Of a stretch of 64,000 nt of DNA, positions 20,682 to 29,819 are shown piece after piece. A program made the position numbers and the translations under genes. Source of the DNA: Acidobacteriota bacterium (GTDB lineage: Bacteria > Acidobacteriota > Terriglobia > Acidiferrales > UBA7541); NCBI GenBank assembly GCA_003223215.1, contig QHYH01000109.1:1-64000 (forward strand), given 5' to 3'. The notes below the pieces were generated by a model. It saw nothing but the letters and a program-made list of their open reading frames with translations. It did not search any database and was not told where the DNA came from. Numbering within the stretch: the first letter of the stretch is position 1; every line of letters begins with the position of its first letter.

Positions 20682-21838
20682 TTCCAGTCGAGCACATGCA
20701 CGTAAACGGTCGAACCCCGCTCGGTCGTCACGCCCCAAGGCCCCGCAGGCACGGGACCACCACGCGTTCCATAGACGGACTGCCCGTATTGCTTGGTCCA
20801 CTTCCCCATTTCCGTCAGGCGCTCGACAAACTCCGGCTGAATCTCTCCATTCGGCATCGGCCCGACATTCAAAAGGAAATTCGCATTCCTTCCCGCCGCG
20901 CGCACCACATAGCGGATCAAATCCGCCGTGCTCTTGTAATGATGGTCGGTAATATTGAATCCCCAAGAGTTGTTCATCGTTTCCGCGGTTTCCAGCGGAA
21001 GAGCGCTCACGCCTTGCTCCGGATTGAAGCCGGTGGTGTGCCCGCCGGGCAAATCCTTCTCAAACATCTGAAAATCCTCGCCGGGGAAGGGAGTCTTGTG
21101 ATGATTGCTGCCAACGAGCGCTGGTGGCTGGAGTTGGTGAATGAGCGCGTAGGTCCGCGCAAGACGCCAATCGGCGTCAGGCTTGTCCCACATTCCGTCA
21201 AACCACACGCCGCCGATTTCTCCATACTTCGTCAGCAATTCTCGCAACTGTCCATCCATGAAGTTCAGATAAGCATCCCAGTTCCCGGAATCCGGCCGCC
21301 CGGTGCGCTGCCCTGTCCGTCCGCGCGGAAAATAGTCCTCGGAATGCCAATCCAGTTGCGAGTAGTAGACAAAGAGCTTGATTCCCTGCTTGTGACACTC
21401 TGCCGCGAGCATGCCGATCACATCTTTTCCGTAGGGCGTGCGCGCCACAACGTTCCAGTCGGTCAGCTTCGAATCGAACATCGCGAACCCGTCGTGATGT
21501 TTGGATGTGATGGTGATGTACTTCATCCCCGCCGTCTTCGCCAGCGTTACCCACGCCGCCGGATCAAACTTGAGGGGATTGAAGAAGTTCGGGAGCTTTG
21601 CGTAGTCGGTGCGGTTGATGGGCCGGGTTTCCATTACCCATTCCCCGTCGCCCAGCACGCTGTACACCCCCCAGTGAATGAACAACCCGAACTTCGCGTC
21701 CTGGAACCATCCGCGCGCCTTGAGGTTTTCCTTCGTAGGCGTATAAGTCTCTTGCGCGCTCGCCGAAGAAGAACCGGCCAGCATCGCGCAAAGGACCGTC
21801 GCGCAGCACACCGGTCGTAAGCGGAGATGCAGATTCAT
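20504..21838 (-). CDS. Exported alpha-L-fucosidase, GH29 family
   Basis: 444 residues from MNLHLRLRPVCCATVLCAML, a signal peptide; the start has a GGAGG site 8 bp upstream, and the longer frame adds only 21 basic residues. GH29 hallmarks are GLFIHWGVYSV, TSKHHDGFAMFDSK and the nucleophile-containing GGVWFDGMW (Asp in WFD). It cleaves terminal fucose from glycans, probably in the periplasm or outside the cell. The C-terminal part is a beta-type domain. The gene is monocistronic and convergent with the LssY_C gene, overlapping it. Confidence 0.93.
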   Translation of the reverse strand: MNLHLRLRPVCCATVLCAMLAGSSSASAQETYTPTKENLKARGWFQDAKFGLFIHWGVYSVLGDGEWVMETRPINRTDYAKLPNFFNPLKFDPAAWVTLAKTAGMKYITITSKHHDGFAMFDSKLTDWNVVARTPYGKDVIGMLAAECHKQGIKLFVYYSQLDWHSEDYFPRGRTGQRTGRPDSGNWDAYLNFMDGQLRELLTKYGEIGGVWFDGMWDKPDADWRLARTYALIHQLQPPALVGSNHHKTPFPGEDFQMFEKDLPGGHTTGFNPEQGVSALPLETAETMNNSWGFNITDHHYKSTADLIRYVVRAAGRNANFLLNVGPMPNGEIQPEFVERLTEMGKWTKQYGQSVYGTRGGPVPAGPWGVTTERGSTVYVHVLDWNQPLLALAGIPRGVRSAKLLRDGTTVEVSVVKGGLVLKLPEAQAEEVDRVIELELEPEK

Positions 21839-22035
21839 CGAGGACCTCCACAAAACATCGTTGCGGCTCCTTCTTGGAGACGGAGATTTTAACCGACGCA
21901 CCGAACGATGGGTAAGATTTCTGAAGCCGCAGTATTCTTTTGCGCCTGCGGTTTGTCGCTCTTGCGCGGCTGGCTCGAATCATTCATAAGTCTCTCGTTT
22001 GAAAGCGAGGAGTGTTATCCTCTCTTCGTTTTTTG

Positions 22036-24192
22036 ATGGAAGGACCGTTGAGAAAGACTGCTATTTGCGCGCCAACGCTTGCCAGTGCTCTCGGCATCCT
22101 GCTGATCGCTGCTGGTGCTCGGCAGACTCCTGGCGACCAAAAATCAGAGACAACCGCACCGCGCCAGCAAGACTGGCCAGTCTATGGGGGTTCTCCAGAG
22201 AACACTCGCTATACCACCCTCGCCGAAATCAACCGCGAAAATGTCAAGCAATTGGCCGTCGCCTGGAGCTACGACACGGGCGAGGAAGGTGGTCTGCAAA
22301 CCAGTCCCCTTATTGTCGGCGGAACCCTCTACGGGCTCACGCCAACACAGAAAGTTTTCGCCTTGGATGCCGCCACCGGAAACGAGCTGTGGAAATTCGC
22401 CTTGGGCGTCGTCGGGTCACAGCCGGATCGCGGACTGGCTTACTGGAGCGACGGTCAAGATAAGCGGATTCTCGTTGGCGTGATGAATTTTCTGTACGCT
22501 CTCGACGCCTCGACGGGCCAACCTATCCCGGGCTTTGCAAAGCAAGGACGCATCGATCTGCGCGAGGATTTAGGGCGCACCCCCGCCACCGCCCAATCGA
22601 TCGATCTGACCAGCCCGGGAATCGTCTACCGGGACCTCATCATCGTCGGTGGTCGCAACCCGGAGACGCTGCCCGCGCCTCCCGGTGACATTCGCGCCTA
22701 CGACGTTCGCACGGGCCGATTGCGCTGGTCATTTCACACCATTCCTCATCCCGGTGAATTTGGATACAAGACCTGGCCGGCACAAGCTTGGAAAACCTCC
22801 GGTGCCGCGAACAACTGGACAGGCATGGCTCTCGATCCCCAGCGAGGAATTGTCTATGCTCCGACCGGCTCCGCCGCTTTTGATTTCTACGGCGCGGACC
22901 GCATTGGCGACGATCTCTTCGCGGATTGTCTGATCGCTTTGGACGCCGAAACCGGCAAGCGAATCTGGCATTTCCAGGGTGTCCACCACGATCTCTGGGA
23001 TCGCGACTTCCCTTCGCCACCCGCGCTCGTCACTGTCAAGCGCGACGGCAAAAACGTGGACGCCGTTGTGCAAACCTCAAAACAGGGCTTCGTCTACCTG
23101 TTCGACCGTGCCAACGGAAGGCTGCTCTTCCCGATGGAAGTCCGCAAATATCCTTCGAGCCCCGTGCCCGGTGAGCGCGCTTCCGCGACGCAGCCGCTCC
23201 CTCGGCGTCCCGCACCTTTTGCCCGCCAGCTTCTCACCGAAGAACTGCTGACCAACCGCACCCCGGCAGCTCATCAATGGGCGCTCGAGCAATTCCGGAA
23301 ATTCCGAAGCAACGGCCAGTTTGTTCCGTTTTCCGTTGGCAGCGATACAGTGATTTTCCCCGGCTTCGATGGTGGCGCCGAGTGGGGTGGGCCTGCCGTG
23401 GATCCCGAAACCGGCATCATCTACATCAATTCCAATGATGTCGCCTGGACCGGCGCTCTAGCGCCCAACACCGGCAAGAACAGCCCGCGTTCCATCTATC
23501 TGAGCCAGTGTGGTGTTTGTCATGGCGAAAAAATGACCGGCTCGCCACCCGCGATGCCGTCGCTCGTCGGAGTGAGTAGCCGCCTGACAGCAACACAAAT
23601 CTCCGCCGTCATCAAGAACGGAAAGGGCCGCATGCCCGGCTTCCCGAACCTCAACCAGGATCAAGTTTCTGCTCTGATCGATTACTTGATGAGCGGTAAG
23701 AGCAAAGAACTAAAAGGCTCGGCGCCCCTGCTGGCGATGAAATTCCGCTTCACCGGCTACCGCAAATTTCTCGATCCGGAGGGCTATCCCGCCGTGGCTC
23801 CTCCCTGGGGCACGCTCAACGCCATCGATCTGAATACCGGGGAATACGTTTGGAAGATTCCCTTCGGCGAGTATCCGGAGTTGGCCGCACAGGGCCAGAC
23901 CGACACCGGCACAGAAAACTATGGTGGCCCTATCGTCACCGCCGGAGGCCTTCTCTTCATCGGCGCGACCAACTTCGACAAAAAATTCCGCGCCTACGAC
24001 AAATCCACCGGCCAACTCCTCTGGGAAGCAGCGCTTCCCTTCTCCGGAAACGCAACTCCGGCCAGCTATGAAGTAAACGGTCGCCAGTTTGTGGTGATTG
24101 CCGCAGGCGGCGGCAAAGATCCCAAGTCCCGTTCCGGAGGCGTCTACGTCGCCTTCGCGGTCCCCGATGAGCCCTCGAGGTCGCGTCAGTAG
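22036..24192 (+). CDS. PQQ-dependent dehydrogenase with internal cytochrome c domain
   Basis: About 718 residues. A signal peptide (RKTAICAPTLASALGILLIAAG) leads into an eight-bladed quinoprotein propeller: DWPVYGGSPENTRYTTLAEINREN, YGLTPTQKVFALDAATG, DIRAYDVRTGRLRWSF, FQGVHHDLWDRDFP. A c-type haem site CGVCH (Cys492, Cys495, His496) with a distal Met region (GRMPGFPNL) is inserted between blades, then the propeller resumes (GTLNAIDLNTGEYVWK, GGLLFIGATNFDKKFRAYDK). It oxidises a sugar or alcohol in the periplasm and passes electrons to its own haem. The start is uncertain: GTG 22012, ATG 22036 or TTG 22048. Confidence 0.88.
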   Translation: MEGPLRKTAICAPTLASALGILLIAAGARQTPGDQKSETTAPRQQDWPVYGGSPENTRYTTLAEINRENVKQLAVAWSYDTGEEGGLQTSPLIVGGTLYGLTPTQKVFALDAATGNELWKFALGVVGSQPDRGLAYWSDGQDKRILVGVMNFLYALDASTGQPIPGFAKQGRIDLREDLGRTPATAQSIDLTSPGIVYRDLIIVGGRNPETLPAPPGDIRAYDVRTGRLRWSFHTIPHPGEFGYKTWPAQAWKTSGAANNWTGMALDPQRGIVYAPTGSAAFDFYGADRIGDDLFADCLIALDAETGKRIWHFQGVHHDLWDRDFPSPPALVTVKRDGKNVDAVVQTSKQGFVYLFDRANGRLLFPMEVRKYPSSPVPGERASATQPLPRRPAPFARQLLTEELLTNRTPAAHQWALEQFRKFRSNGQFVPFSVGSDTVIFPGFDGGAEWGGPAVDPETGIIYINSNDVAWTGALAPNTGKNSPRSIYLSQCGVCHGEKMTGSPPAMPSLVGVSSRLTATQISAVIKNGKGRMPGFPNLNQDQVSALIDYLMSGKSKELKGSAPLLAMKFRFTGYRKFLDPEGYPAVAPPWGTLNAIDLNTGEYVWKIPFGEYPELAAQGQTDTGTENYGGPIVTAGGLLFIGATNFDKKFRAYDKSTGQLLWEAALPFSGNATPASYEVNGRQFVVIAAGGGKDPKSRSGGVYVAFAVPDEPSRSRQ

Positions 24193-24244
24193 TTAAAGTA
24201 TCGACTAGGTTTACGTTCCCTGAGATTCACTCGCATTAGCTAAG

Positions 24245-25219
24245 CTAGAGCGCCCTCTTCAGCACTTCGCGGGGAATATTCGCACCGCTCACAAGCAGCA
24301 CTGGAAAGTCTCCGCAGCCCTCCCCCGCTTTCAGCAGTGCCGCGGTGCTTGCTGCTCCGGCAGGTTCCGCAAGGACGTGCTCCTCCATAAGCAAAATCGC
24401 AATCGCCTCGAGCATTTGCTCCTCGCTGACCAACACCACGTCATCGACGAGTGCCCTCACGTCGCGCACATTCTCGGCTTCTGGCGTCCTGGTGGCCAGC
24501 CCGTCGGCTATCGTGTCACAGGTTTCTGTGCCAACAACTCGTCCTTGTTTCCACGACAGGTAATACGCCGGCGCGCGCTCCGCTTGCACGCCAATAATCC
24601 TCACCTGCGGCGCAACCTGCTTCGCCGCCGCAGCAATCCCGCGAATCAGCGCCGTATCTCCCATCGGCACCACGATTGCGCTGGCCTTTGGAAGTTGCTC
24701 CAGGATTTCACACGCAATCGTCGCCGGTCCTGCGGGCAAGTCCAAATCGGTTGCGTCGTTCAAGAAATAAACGCCCGGCTGCTTCGCGTACTCTGCCGCC
24801 AGTCGGAACGCCGAAGCAAGATCCCCTCCGCCACTCTCCACAAGAGCAGCCCCCAGGGCGGCAATTCTTCCCCGCTTGACCGGATTGCAATTCGCGGGCA
24901 AAAAAATCCTCGCCGCAATGCCGAACTCTTTTGCCGCGTAGGCCACCGCCGCGCCGTGATTTCCCGTGCTCGATGCGATCACTTCTCGCACCGCTTCCTT
25001 CTTCATTCTTTGTGCCAGCGCGTAGAAAGCCCCGCGCACCTTAAAAGATGCTGTCGGCAACTCGGTCTCTAGCTTCAAATAAACATTCTTCGCCGTGCGC
25101 TGGCTCAGAAACGGCCCTGCGATCAGCCGCGTCTCGGCGAAATATTGCGCCAAAAATTTCTGTGCCTCTCGAATCGCCGCAAGGCTCGGTTGAATTTGCG
25201 CGCCCGCCCCAGCACTCAT
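24245..25219 (-). CDS. PLP-dependent threonine/serine dehydratase-like enzyme
   Basis: 324 residues, fold-type II PLP enzyme. The cofactor lysine is in TASFKVRGAF, followed by SSTGNHGAAVAYAAKEFG and the serine-dehydratase order of motifs. The phosphate-binding glycine loop, usually SGGGGL, reads PMGDTALIRG, an unusual variant, so substrate preference (threonine, serine or a racemase-like reaction) is open. The start at MSAGAGAQIQ has an AAGGAAAG site; the frame opens 46 codons earlier but that part is Arg/Cys-rich and not homologous-looking. The gene is monocistronic. Confidence 0.82.
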   Translation of the reverse strand: MSAGAGAQIQPSLAAIREAQKFLAQYFAETRLIAGPFLSQRTAKNVYLKLETELPTASFKVRGAFYALAQRMKKEAVREVIASSTGNHGAAVAYAAKEFGIAARIFLPANCNPVKRGRIAALGAALVESGGGDLASAFRLAAEYAKQPGVYFLNDATDLDLPAGPATIACEILEQLPKASAIVVPMGDTALIRGIAAAAKQVAPQVRIIGVQAERAPAYYLSWKQGRVVGTETCDTIADGLATRTPEAENVRDVRALVDDVVLVSEEQMLEAIAILLMEEHVLAEPAGAASTAALLKAGEGCGDFPVLLVSGANIPREVLKRAL

Positions 25220-25515
25220 CTCATCTTTCCTTGGCAGCTGCCTCCGCTTGCAGGCGCAAAGCATACAGGGAGGAAGCCGTGGCCAACAGCGCCGCCCCGA
25301 GAAAGCCCCAGCATCATAGCCGTATCCGATAAGCACTTCGCCGCCGGGGAAGCGCATTGATCCGCCGCTTATAAGTTATTCTTTTTACAGGTCTTGCTAC
25401 AACCCCTCGCGACTTTTGGCGCGACGCCGGGTTTCATCGAATGGGTGGTCTCAACTGGCATAGACCTCCCGGAACAGAAACTGGAAAGCCAGCCAACGCC
25501 AGAAAGGTGAGAATC

Positions 25516-26634
25516 ATGCGTATCGCGCGCTTCATTTTCTTGTTTGCCCTTGCCGCCGGAATCATGGCGATTCCCGCTCCATCCCGGGCGCAAGTTGCCG
25601 TGGGCGTCTCCATCCGCATTGGCCCTCCCGCCTTGCCCGTCTATGTGCAGCCTATCTGTCCCGGACCGGGCTACATCTGGATTCCCGGTTACTGGGCTTA
25701 CGGACCCGACGGTTACTTCTGGGTTCCCGGCACGTGGGCGCTCGCTCCCGAGTCGGGCCTGCTCTGGACTCCCGGCTACTGGGGATTTGGCGAAGGTGTC
25801 TATCTCTGGCACGCAGGCTACTGGGGACCAAGAGTCGGCTTCTACGGCGGCATTAATTACGGCTTCGGCTACACTGGCGTCGGTTTCGTCGGCGGCTACT
25901 GGCGCGGCGGAAATTACTATTACAACCGCTCCGTGAGCAACGTGAACGTCACGGTGATCCACAACACCTACAACACGACCGTCGTCCATAACAACACCAC
26001 GATAAACCGCGTCAGCTTCAACGGTGGTCCCGGCGGAATCACCGCTCGGCCCACCCGCGAGGAGATGGCCGCTGAACACGACCGCCACGCCCCCACGACC
26101 GCAGAGCAGAACCACCATTTTGAAGCTGCGCGCGGCGATCGCAGCTTCCTGGCTTCCGTAAACCACGGTCGCCCGGAAGTCGCGGCAACTCCGCGTTCCG
26201 GCGAGTTTCGCGGTCGCGGAGTAGAGCGTGGCAGAGACGCTAACATGAACCGCCCGCCCGAGAACCGCGGCGATTCCAATCGTGCGGACAGGTCTCGTGA
26301 CAACAACGGACGCATCCGTGACGACCGCCCGCCCTCGGCACGCTCGTCGCATGACGCTTCCTACAATTCCCGGTTGGACGAGAAACACCAGAGGGAAACC
26401 GACAAGGTGCAGCGGCAACAGGATACGGAGCGTCAAAAGCTCCAGCAGCGGCACGACCAGGAGCGGCGGAATCTTGGCCGCCAGAATGCGAGCCAACAGC
26501 GGCAGGAGCAGGGCCAGCGCGGTCAGCAGCAGCAAATGGACCAGATGAATCGCCGGCATGAACAGCAATCACAAAAGCTCGAGCAACGCCAGCAGCGCGA
26601 AAACCAACGGCAAGAAGGCAAACCGCACAAATAA
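25516..26634 (+). CDS. Exported YXWGXW-repeat protein with charged C-terminus
   Basis: 372 residues from MRIARFIFLFALAAG (signal peptide), preceded by an AAAGGTGAG site. Residues about 40-150 are built of aromatic repeats of the YXWxxGYW type (GYIWIPGYW, GYFWVPGTW, LLWTPGYWGF, VYLWHAGYWG), found in exported or outer-membrane-linked proteins of unknown role. Residues about 195-372 are Arg/Gln/Glu-rich and very hydrophilic, ending in a probable coiled coil (QRQEQGQRGQQQQMDQMNRR). The two-part build suggests surface or nucleic-acid/polyanion binding, but that is speculation. Confidence 0.75.
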   Translation: MRIARFIFLFALAAGIMAIPAPSRAQVAVGVSIRIGPPALPVYVQPICPGPGYIWIPGYWAYGPDGYFWVPGTWALAPESGLLWTPGYWGFGEGVYLWHAGYWGPRVGFYGGINYGFGYTGVGFVGGYWRGGNYYYNRSVSNVNVTVIHNTYNTTVVHNNTTINRVSFNGGPGGITARPTREEMAAEHDRHAPTTAEQNHHFEAARGDRSFLASVNHGRPEVAATPRSGEFRGRGVERGRDANMNRPPENRGDSNRADRSRDNNGRIRDDRPPSARSSHDASYNSRLDEKHQRETDKVQRQQDTERQKLQQRHDQERRNLGRQNASQQRQEQGQRGQQQQMDQMNRRHEQQSQKLEQRQQRENQRQEGKPHK

Positions 26635-26727
26635 TCGCGGGCAAAGGCGCACCCGATAGGCAATCCACCAGCGGACAGTCGCGAACGCCGCCAGTGTCGC
26701 CAACCTCTGTGATTTCGCGGGATCACT

Positions 26728-27546
26728 GGCGGTGACTCTCGCCGGCTCTCCTCGTAGCGGCCGGACTGGTTATCGCGCTTCTCCCCTGGCAGCCCCTCAA
26801 CTATCGCGCCTTTCACGCTCTTGTGCGCCTGCGCGACAACTTTTGGCTCGAATTCTGGGATGGCAACGACGGTAACTCCAACGAGCTGGGTGGACATCGA
26901 AAAGCATCCCACGATCAATCCTGACGAAGGAGCCCGATTGGCCAAGCTCGGCGAAATTCCCTAGATGCAAGAAAAGCTCGGCAAAGCCCTTGCTTTCCTC
27001 GCCCTCCATCCAGGCTTGTATTAGTTCAATGCGTGCGAAGATTTTTGTACGTCTGGACGGGCTTCTGGAATCTTGATCCGTCCAACCTGCTGGACGAGTT
27101 TCACGGTTTCGCCAATGTCTATCTGACTTCATCGCTCACTCTGGCCATGTTACTTGGCCTGTGGCGCGCCCTCCGCAATTCTGGCTCTCTTCGTGGGGAA
27201 GCTTCTCCCAGGCCGGGCGCTGCCCTTTGCTCTGATGCTGGTTCGGGCCGGCATTCCCGCAGCGTCGCCGGTCCCGCCTTTCGTTCTTCTCGCGAGGCCG
27301 TCCTCCCTCATCTGCCTTATCTGCCAGTCTTGTTGATTTATCCTCGATCTTCTATATAACGCATCCGACCATTCGCCACCGCCACGCCATTGATCCTGAA
27401 ATCGTCGTCCTCGCCGCCCTCGGTCTCCGCTTTCTCTTCCCGGCCTCGAGTTCTAGCAAGTCGACCGCTCTCCCGCCCGCTGCTACCCCTTCGCAGCCGA
27501 ACGCAACCTTGGTTGGTTATTGTAGCTCCCCGCAAACGGTTTCATG
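26728..27546 (+). pseudogene. Remnant of a GT39-type membrane glycosyltransferase (C-terminal half)
   Basis: Spread over three frames are pieces that read as one GT39-like (PMT/ArnT-type) C-terminus: ALLPWQPLNYRAFHALVRLR and NFWLEFWDGNDG (about 26776-26880), then INPDEGARLAKLGEIP followed by a stop and MQEKLGKALAFLALHPGLY (26915-27020), then FLYVWTGFWNLDP (27044-27085), and finally YITHPTIRHRHAIDPEIVVL and LGLRFLFP (27354-27450). The order matches the family (re-entrant NYR segment, Trp-rich segment, final YRHPIDPE-like motif). Several stops and shifts separate the pieces, and no N-terminal half is visible, so the gene is dead. Confidence 0.7.
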
Positions 27547-28600
27547 AACTGGAGCGTCCTGCTGACGCCGCAGCCTCTTGAGTCTTTCTCGACTCTCTCC
27601 ACAGTTCGAGATAGGGCTGCAATTCGCGCATCATTTTCTGGAATTGCGCCAGGTCAAGCGACTGCGCGCCGTCGCTCATAGCTTTCTCCGGAGCGGGGTG
27701 CACCTCCACGATCAAGCCATCCGCGCCAATCGCCACGCCCGCACGCGAAACCGCCGGCACCAGGCTGCGCTTCCCCGTCGCGTGGCTCGGATCCAAAATC
27801 ACCGGCAAGTGCGTCAGTTCATTCAGCACGGGAATTGCCGCGATGTCGCAAGTGTTTCGCGTCGCCGTTTCGAATGTCCGAATTCCCCGCTCGCACAAAA
27901 TCACATCCGGATTCCCATGCGCGGTGATGTATTCCGCGGACATCAGCAACTCCTTCACCGTGCTGCTCAATCCGCGCTTCAGCAGCACCGGTCGCCCGCA
28001 TTTTCCCAGTGCTTTCAGCAGCATGAAATTCTGCATGTTCCGCGCGCCCACCTGCATCACGTCCGCGTATTGCGCCACCAGGTCCACGCCGCTCTCGCTC
28101 ATCACTTCCGTAATAATCGCCAGCCCCGTCACGCGCTTGGCTTTCTGCAGCAATTTCAATCCCTCTTCTTCCATGCCTTGAAAATCGTACGGCGATGTTC
28201 GCGGCTTGAACGCGCCCCCGCGCAGCAGTTTCGCTCCTGCCTTCGCCACGGCTTCGGCCGCCTGCATGATCTGCTTTTCCGATTCCACCGAGCAGGGCCC
28301 GGCCATCACCACAAATTCGTCGCCGCCAATTTCCGAGCCGTTCACCTTGATCCGCGTCTTCTCCTTGCGGAATTCCCGGCTCACAAACTTGTAGGGCGCC
28401 GAAATGCGCACCACATTGTCCACCTGCGGCATCGCTTCGATCGATTCCATGCACGCCGTCACGTCGCCCACGCCCACCACGCCGATAACGACGCGCTCCT
28501 CCCCTTCGATCGAGTGCACTTTGTAGCCGAAGTGCCTTACCTGTTCACAGACTTCGTCGATCTCTCCCCGCGTCGCATGCAGTTTCATGGAAATGATCAT
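27542..28600 (-). CDS. aroF: 3-deoxy-7-phosphoheptulonate (DAHP) synthase with N-terminal regulatory domain
   Basis: 352 residues. Condenses phosphoenolpyruvate and erythrose 4-phosphate, the first step of aromatic amino acid synthesis. Residues about 1-75 are a ferredoxin-like regulatory domain ([20 protein letters not shown]), as in Thermotoga-type AroA enzymes that are feedback-inhibited by Tyr or Phe. The barrel has [44 protein letters not shown] and [10 protein letters not shown]. Start ATG 28600 has a GGAG-type site; the longer frame runs through a terminator and is rejected. Upstream lie a promoter, an aromatic-rich leader ORF and an intrinsic terminator, described separately. Confidence 0.95.
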   Translation of the reverse strand: MIISMKLHATRGEIDEVCEQVRHFGYKVHSIEGEERVVIGVVGVGDVTACMESIEAMPQVDNVVRISAPYKFVSREFRKEKTRIKVNGSEIGGDEFVVMAGPCSVESEKQIMQAAEAVAKAGAKLLRGGAFKPRTSPYDFQGMEEEGLKLLQKAKRVTGLAIITEVMSESGVDLVAQYADVMQVGARNMQNFMLLKALGKCGRPVLLKRGLSSTVKELLMSAEYITAHGNPDVILCERGIRTFETATRNTCDIAAIPVLNELTHLPVILDPSHATGKRSLVPAVSRAGVAIGADGLIVEVHPAPEKAMSDGAQSLDLAQFQKMMRELQPYLELWRESRKTQEAAASAGRSSS

Positions 28601-28726
28601 TTCTCCGGCCCTCCCAACGGATCCTTGTCCGCGATTTTTCTTGCAAACTTTTCCCGCGCATTCCTTCCTGGCCGTCTCACTCGCCCAACTCTTCCGCCGT
28701 ATCCGCGCTCGAAATGTCTCGCGCCC

Positions 28727-28757
28727 AAATAAAAAACCCACTCGGCTGGCGAGTGGG
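28727..28757 (-). terminator. Intrinsic terminator in the DAHP synthase leader (candidate attenuator)
   Basis: On the minus strand CCCACTCG (28757-28750), loop CCAGC, CGAGTGGG (28744-28737), then TTTTTT (28736-28731) and ATTT. An 8-bp GC-rich perfect stem directly followed by a T tract is a textbook Rho-independent terminator. It stands 27 bp after the leader ORF stop and about 127 bp before the DAHP synthase start, so a transcript from the promoter at 28875-28903 must pass it to reach the gene. Confidence 0.88.
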
Positions 28758-28784
28758 CTGAAAATCCTTTTTCGCTGATTTCGC

Positions 28785-28865
28785 TTACGGAACCGCCCTC
28801 CGCCATCCGGATGGATGCCACGTAAATCGATACCAGCAATACCAGTTGGCGTGTTGCGTGTTCAT
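28785..28865 (-). CDS. Candidate aromatic leader peptide (26 residues)
   Basis: ATG at 28865 to TAA at 28785. It begins MNTQHAN and continues WYCWYRFTW (residues 8-16), then [10 protein letters not shown]. Four Trp, two Tyr and one Phe in 26 residues is far above chance, and six of the seven fall in residues 8-16. The position, between a promoter and an intrinsic terminator upstream of the aromatic pathway entry enzyme, matches trpL/pheL-type leader peptides whose ribosome stalling controls termination. There is no Shine-Dalgarno sequence; the -10 element ends 9 bp before the ATG, so the message would have a 5' end of about three bases and be read as leaderless. Confidence 0.72.
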   Translation of the reverse strand: MNTQHANWYCWYRFTWHPSGWRRAVP

Positions 28866-28874
28866 GGAGCCCAC

Positions 28875-28903
28875 AGTGTATTCCGGCTTTTTCGCATTTT
28901 CAA
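28875..28903 (-). promoter_or_regulatory. Sigma-70-like promoter of the leader-aroF transcript
   Basis: TTGAAA (28903-28898) and TACACT (28880-28875) on the minus strand, separated by exactly 17 bp. The predicted start of transcription falls about three bases before the leader ATG. Confidence 0.65.
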
Positions 28904-29006
28904 CTATTTCTTTTCTCGCGCCATTTCCCCCTCACCGGCGGGCATTTCTCGGGCGCTAAGCCAGTCCGTTCCCATTTCGATTTTCCATTTTGCCGTTTTC
29001 CCGCGA

Positions 29007-29807
29007 TTAGAAGAACAGCAGCGCGATTTTGTAGCGCACAAAACCCGGCCCCTCGCGCGTGCGGCAGGCTCCTACCGCGACGTTGCGGTACGGCTCGCGG
29101 CGAATCTGTTTCTCCAAAGCCGGCGGAAATTCGCCCAGATCCCCGGTCTCGAAGCGAATCACCGCCCCCGACCGCGAACCCGGTAATCCCGCCAGCCCAT
29201 CGCAAGCCCTGCGCGCGTCCTCCGCTGTCCGTGCGACGCGCAAGCCTTTCGCGCTCAGCAGCGACGCCACCTGCCTCTCCTGCTGCTCCAAACTCACGTC
29301 GCCAAAGGACTGCGAGAAATCTTCGACGGCAAAAAGCCCGTCCGTTCCGCGCACCACCGCGATGCCTACGGCCGTTACGCGCGGGCTGAGAATGTTGGCG
29401 CGATGACCGGGGGAATGCATCCATCCGGAATGAATCGTCGCCGGATCTTTCCCGATGGCAATGTTCTCGGCAATGTACGTGAACCGCGCGCCTGCATTGG
29501 TGAGCCGTTCCTCGAGTCCAGGCTCGCCGGGGAGCTGATGCTCGAAGGTATTGAGGTCGAGCATGAGCAACGCATGCTTTCGCGCCGCTCTGAACAGCGC
29601 GTCGTCCCGCATCAATTCTGGAAGGTGATTTGCGGTGCGCTCGTGATTGAGCAGGTCAAACAGCTCGCGCTCGGCGTCGTTCGGCTGCGTTTGCGCACTG
29701 CGCGATGCCGGAACGAAAAACAAAGAAACGGAGGCTAAAGACGCGACGATTTTTTTCACGCTCGCGAATGCATCCGCGGCAACCAGGGCGGTCGCAAACT
29801 TTTTCAT
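29007..29807 (-). CDS. Exported CAP/SCP-domain protein
   Basis: 266 residues. A hydrophobic segment at about residues 18-37 (KIVASLASVSLFFVPAS) is likely a signal peptide. The CAP domain covers about 45-170: DLLNHERTANHLPELMRDD, HALLMLDLNTFEHQLPGE, AENIAIGKD, SGWMHSPGHRANILSP. The His and Glu of the CAP cavity are present. The C-terminal 90 residues form a second beta-containing segment. CAP proteins are secreted and of varied function. It follows the anti-sigma gene by 12 bp, so it may belong to the sigma-factor operon. Confidence 0.85.
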   Translation of the reverse strand: MKKFATALVAADAFASVKKIVASLASVSLFFVPASRSAQTQPNDAERELFDLLNHERTANHLPELMRDDALFRAARKHALLMLDLNTFEHQLPGEPGLEERLTNAGARFTYIAENIAIGKDPATIHSGWMHSPGHRANILSPRVTAVGIAVVRGTDGLFAVEDFSQSFGDVSLEQQERQVASLLSAKGLRVARTAEDARRACDGLAGLPGSRSGAVIRFETGDLGEFPPALEKQIRREPYRNVAVGACRTREGPGFVRYKIALLFF

Positions 29808-29819
29808 GCCCCTGGGAAT

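Noticed and set aside
28597-28839. 80-codon minus-strand ORF upstream of DAHP synthase
   Set aside because: It runs straight through the intrinsic terminator and overlaps the DAHP synthase start; the aromatic leader ORF in another frame explains the region better.
28866-28874. GTGGGCT before the leader ATG pairing with AGCCCAC of the terminator arm as antiterminator
   Set aside because: The 7-bp match is real, but this segment is mostly upstream of the predicted transcription start, so it should not be in the RNA.
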